DNA of 25,537 bases, taken from contig CAZDIA010000037.1 in NCBI GenBank assembly GCA_964505385.1, forward strand, positions 1-25,537, written 5' to 3'. Shown here piece by piece: positions 24,317-25,537 of the stretch; position 1 is the first letter of the stretch; every line of letters begins with the position of its first letter. The position numbers and the translations under genes are program-made. The stretch comes from SLJN01 sp964505385. GTDB lineage: Bacteria > Bacteroidota > Rhodothermia > Balneolales > Natronogracilivirgulaceae. The notes beneath the pieces are model-generated. The model made no database searches. It was given only the letters and a program-made list of their open reading frames with translations, and was not told the DNA's origin.

Positions 24317-25012
24317 ATGACTAAGAAAGACACCAATACCGAACAGCAAATTAAAGATGCCGCCCGCCGGGTGTTTCATCGTGAAGGCTTGGAAGGCGCC
24401 CGAATGCAAGCAATCGCGGATGAAGCAAACATCAACAAAGCGATGTTGCATTATTATTACAGGAGTAAAGAGAAGCTGTTTAATGAAGTATTTGAAGAAG
24501 ATTACATTAATCAACTCGCACCGATCATCCAAATTACACGTGACCCTTCAATCCACGTGGAAGATATGATCAGATTGTTCGTGCAAAAATATCTCGATGT
24601 CATGACGGCCAATCCGCAACTTCCGCTGTTTCTGATGTCTGAAATTGCCAGAAATCCGGATCGGTTGCTTGCCATTACCCGGAAATATGCGCCGCTATCG
24701 GAATCAGATGACTCCGATCATGATGACATGCGGGCTATGACGATGATACGGCAGATTGAAGAAGGGCAAAAAGAGGGCCTGTATAACCCCGTAAATCCCG
24801 AACATTTTTCAGTATCCCTGATCGGGATGTGCGTATACCCCATCATTGCCAGGAATACCTTAATGCAGGCCTTCCGGATGAATGAGGAAAAGTATCAAAC
24901 CTTCGTGGAAGAACGAAAAGAAGAAGTGGTGGATCACGCATACCGCATTCTGATGAAACCGGAGTATTACCGGCAGCGTATGACTGCTGAAAATAAAAAT
25001 GAGCCGGGGTGA
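24317..25012 (+). CDS. TetR/AcrR-family transcriptional regulator
   Basis: A 231-aa DNA-binding regulator. The N-terminal TetR_N domain (about 8-56) shows I-K-D-A-A-R-R-V-F-H-R-E-G (12-24) and the helix-turn-helix A-I-A-D-E-A-N-I-N-K-A-M-L-H-Y-Y-Y-R-S-K (32-51), all standard. The C-terminal ligand/dimer domain (about 70-210) is all-helical and not assignable to a ligand. It is likely autoregulated: a near-consensus promoter and two TTAACC-N4-(A/G)GTTAA-like sites precede it, and the same motif recurs before the downstream gene. It is followed by a LolA-like protein gene, a common arrangement in which the regulator controls a lipoprotein-sorting protein and an export system. No Shine-Dalgarno is seen before the ATG. 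Confidence 0.93.
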   Translation: MTKKDTNTEQQIKDAARRVFHREGLEGARMQAIADEANINKAMLHYYYRSKEKLFNEVFEEDYINQLAPIIQITRDPSIHVEDMIRLFVQKYLDVMTANPQLPLFLMSEIARNPDRLLAITRKYAPLSESDDSDHDDMRAMTMIRQIEEGQKEGLYNPVNPEHFSVSLIGMCVYPIIARNTLMQAFRMNEEKYQTFVEERKEEVVDHAYRILMKPEYYRQRMTAENKNEPG

Positions 25013-25032
25013 CGGCTCAAAAATTTTATCAG

Positions 25033-25058
25033 GAGTTAACCAAGTAGTTAGTTAACTC
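25033..25058. promoter_or_regulatory. Candidate TetR operator before the LolA-like gene
   Basis: GAGTTAAC (25033-25040) and GTTAACTC (25051-25058) are perfect inverted repeats. Within them TTAACC-AAGT-AGTTA repeats the motif found at the tetR promoter. It lies 38 nt before the next ATG in the 83-nt gap. Confidence 0.55.
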
Positions 25059-25095
25059 GATTCATTAAAATTAAGAGGCAATCAACTCAATTATC

Positions 25096-25537
25096 ATGAA
25101 ACTAAAAACATCCATTTTAACACTCTTTACAGGCCTGCTGATGGCGACTTCACTGCCGGCCTCAGCTCAGGAACCGGCTGAAATTCTCGACCGGATGGAG
25201 CAGGTAATGCGCGGAAATTCCAACGAGGCCGAAATGACTATGAAAATCGAGCGCCCCCGCTATGAGCGCGAAGTGTCCATGCGCTCATGGCAATATGGCC
25301 GTGATCACTCGATGATCGTCATTACTGCTCCATCACGCGATGAGGGTACTGCTTATTTAATGCGCGGCAGTGATATATGGAACTACGACCCCCGTATTGA
25401 CCGCACCACAAGGATGCCCTCTTCCATGATGGCGCAATCCTGGATGGGTTCGGATTTCACCAACGACGATCTGGTACGGGATAGTGATATCGTGGAAGAT
25501 TACGAGCACGAGCTTTTGCGAACCGAAGAATATGAGG
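25096..25537 (+). CDS. Outer-membrane lipoprotein-sorting (LolA-like) protein, N-terminal part (3' truncated by window)
   Basis: The frame from ATG 25096 is open to the window end (147 complete codons). A signal peptide (about 1-25, ending P-A-S-A-Q) is followed by I-L-D-R-M-E-Q-V-M-R-G-N-S, a strand E-A-E-M-T-M-K-I-E-R-P, then M-R-S-W and D-H-S-M-I-V-I-T-A-P-x-x-x-x-G-T-A-Y-L-M-R-G-x-x-I-W-N-Y-D-P-R-I-D-R-T-T-R-M-P, which is the pattern of the DUF4292/LolA-like 'outer membrane lipoprotein-sorting protein' family. These periplasmic proteins are usually next to RND or MacB/FtsX-type exporters, so a transporter gene is expected downstream but lies outside the window. Its 5' region holds the TetR-like operator, suggesting control by the adjacent regulator. 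The C-terminal half of the protein is not visible. Confidence 0.88.
   Translation, partial: MKLKTSILTLFTGLLMATSLPASAQEPAEILDRMEQVMRGNSNEAEMTMKIERPRYEREVSMRSWQYGRDHSMIVITAPSRDEGTAYLMRGSDIWNYDPRIDRTTRMPSSMMAQSWMGSDFTNDDLVRDSDIVEDYEHELLRTEEYE

Noticed and set aside
1..25537. CRISPR array, phage or insertion-sequence genes
   Set aside because: No regularly spaced identical repeats and no transposase, integrase or phage structural genes were found; only palindromic elements and one toxin remnant.

Overview
The window looks like chromosomal DNA from a member of the Balneolaeota/Rhodothermaeota branch of the FCB group (relatives such as Balneola, Gracilimonas or Rhodohalobacter). This is inferred from a type IX secretion (T9SS) C-terminal sorting domain, moderate GC, acidic envelope proteins, few Shine-Dalgarno sequences, and the style of the gene set. 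No 16S or other decisive marker is present, so the placement is tentative.

Layout. 1-384 is the 3' end of an M20-type amidohydrolase. 635-2823 holds two lysine/aspartate-family genes, aspartokinase (lysC) and dihydrodipicolinate reductase (dapB), followed by a nested palindromic element. 3016-7471 carries a VOC-family metalloprotein (+), then on the minus strand the redox chaperone Hsp33, a leucine-dehydrogenase-type amino-acid dehydrogenase with its own terminator, and a THUMP-domain RNA methyltransferase. A purine/pyrimidine-biased inverted repeat lies between the last two. 7852-11168 (+) holds recJ, tRNA-Phe with a terminator, and a two-gene unit: a SelL/AhpC-like thiol protein overlapping, by ATGA, an alpha/beta-hydrolase-fold protein whose catalytic triad positions are all substituted. 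11183-16234 (-) holds a large secreted T9SS-cargo zinc metalloprotease-like protein, a crotonase-fold protein, and a SpoIIE-type phosphatase with a GAF domain and a degenerate cyclic-nucleotide-binding-like domain.

The most interesting region is 16674-23728 (+). Four tightly spaced genes appear to place one component in each layer of the envelope: a secreted FN3/Ig-like protein, a periplasmic FecR-domain protein, a large outer-membrane beta-barrel with two N-terminal Ig-like domains, and an inner-membrane CHASE2-class III adenylate cyclase with all catalytic residues. A plausible reading is that the external and periplasmic parts control cAMP production. The divergent neighbour, the GAF/SpoIIE phosphatase with a cNMP-binding-like fold, is a speculative downstream partner.

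The right end (23748-25537) holds a decayed VapC/FitB PIN-domain toxin remnant, a perfect 34-bp palindrome, and a TetR regulator. The regulator has a near-consensus promoter flanked by TTAACC-N4-GGTTAA-like sites. The same motif recurs before the next gene, the start of a LolA-like outer-membrane lipoprotein-sorting protein, which suggests an autoregulated tetR-lolA-like unit.
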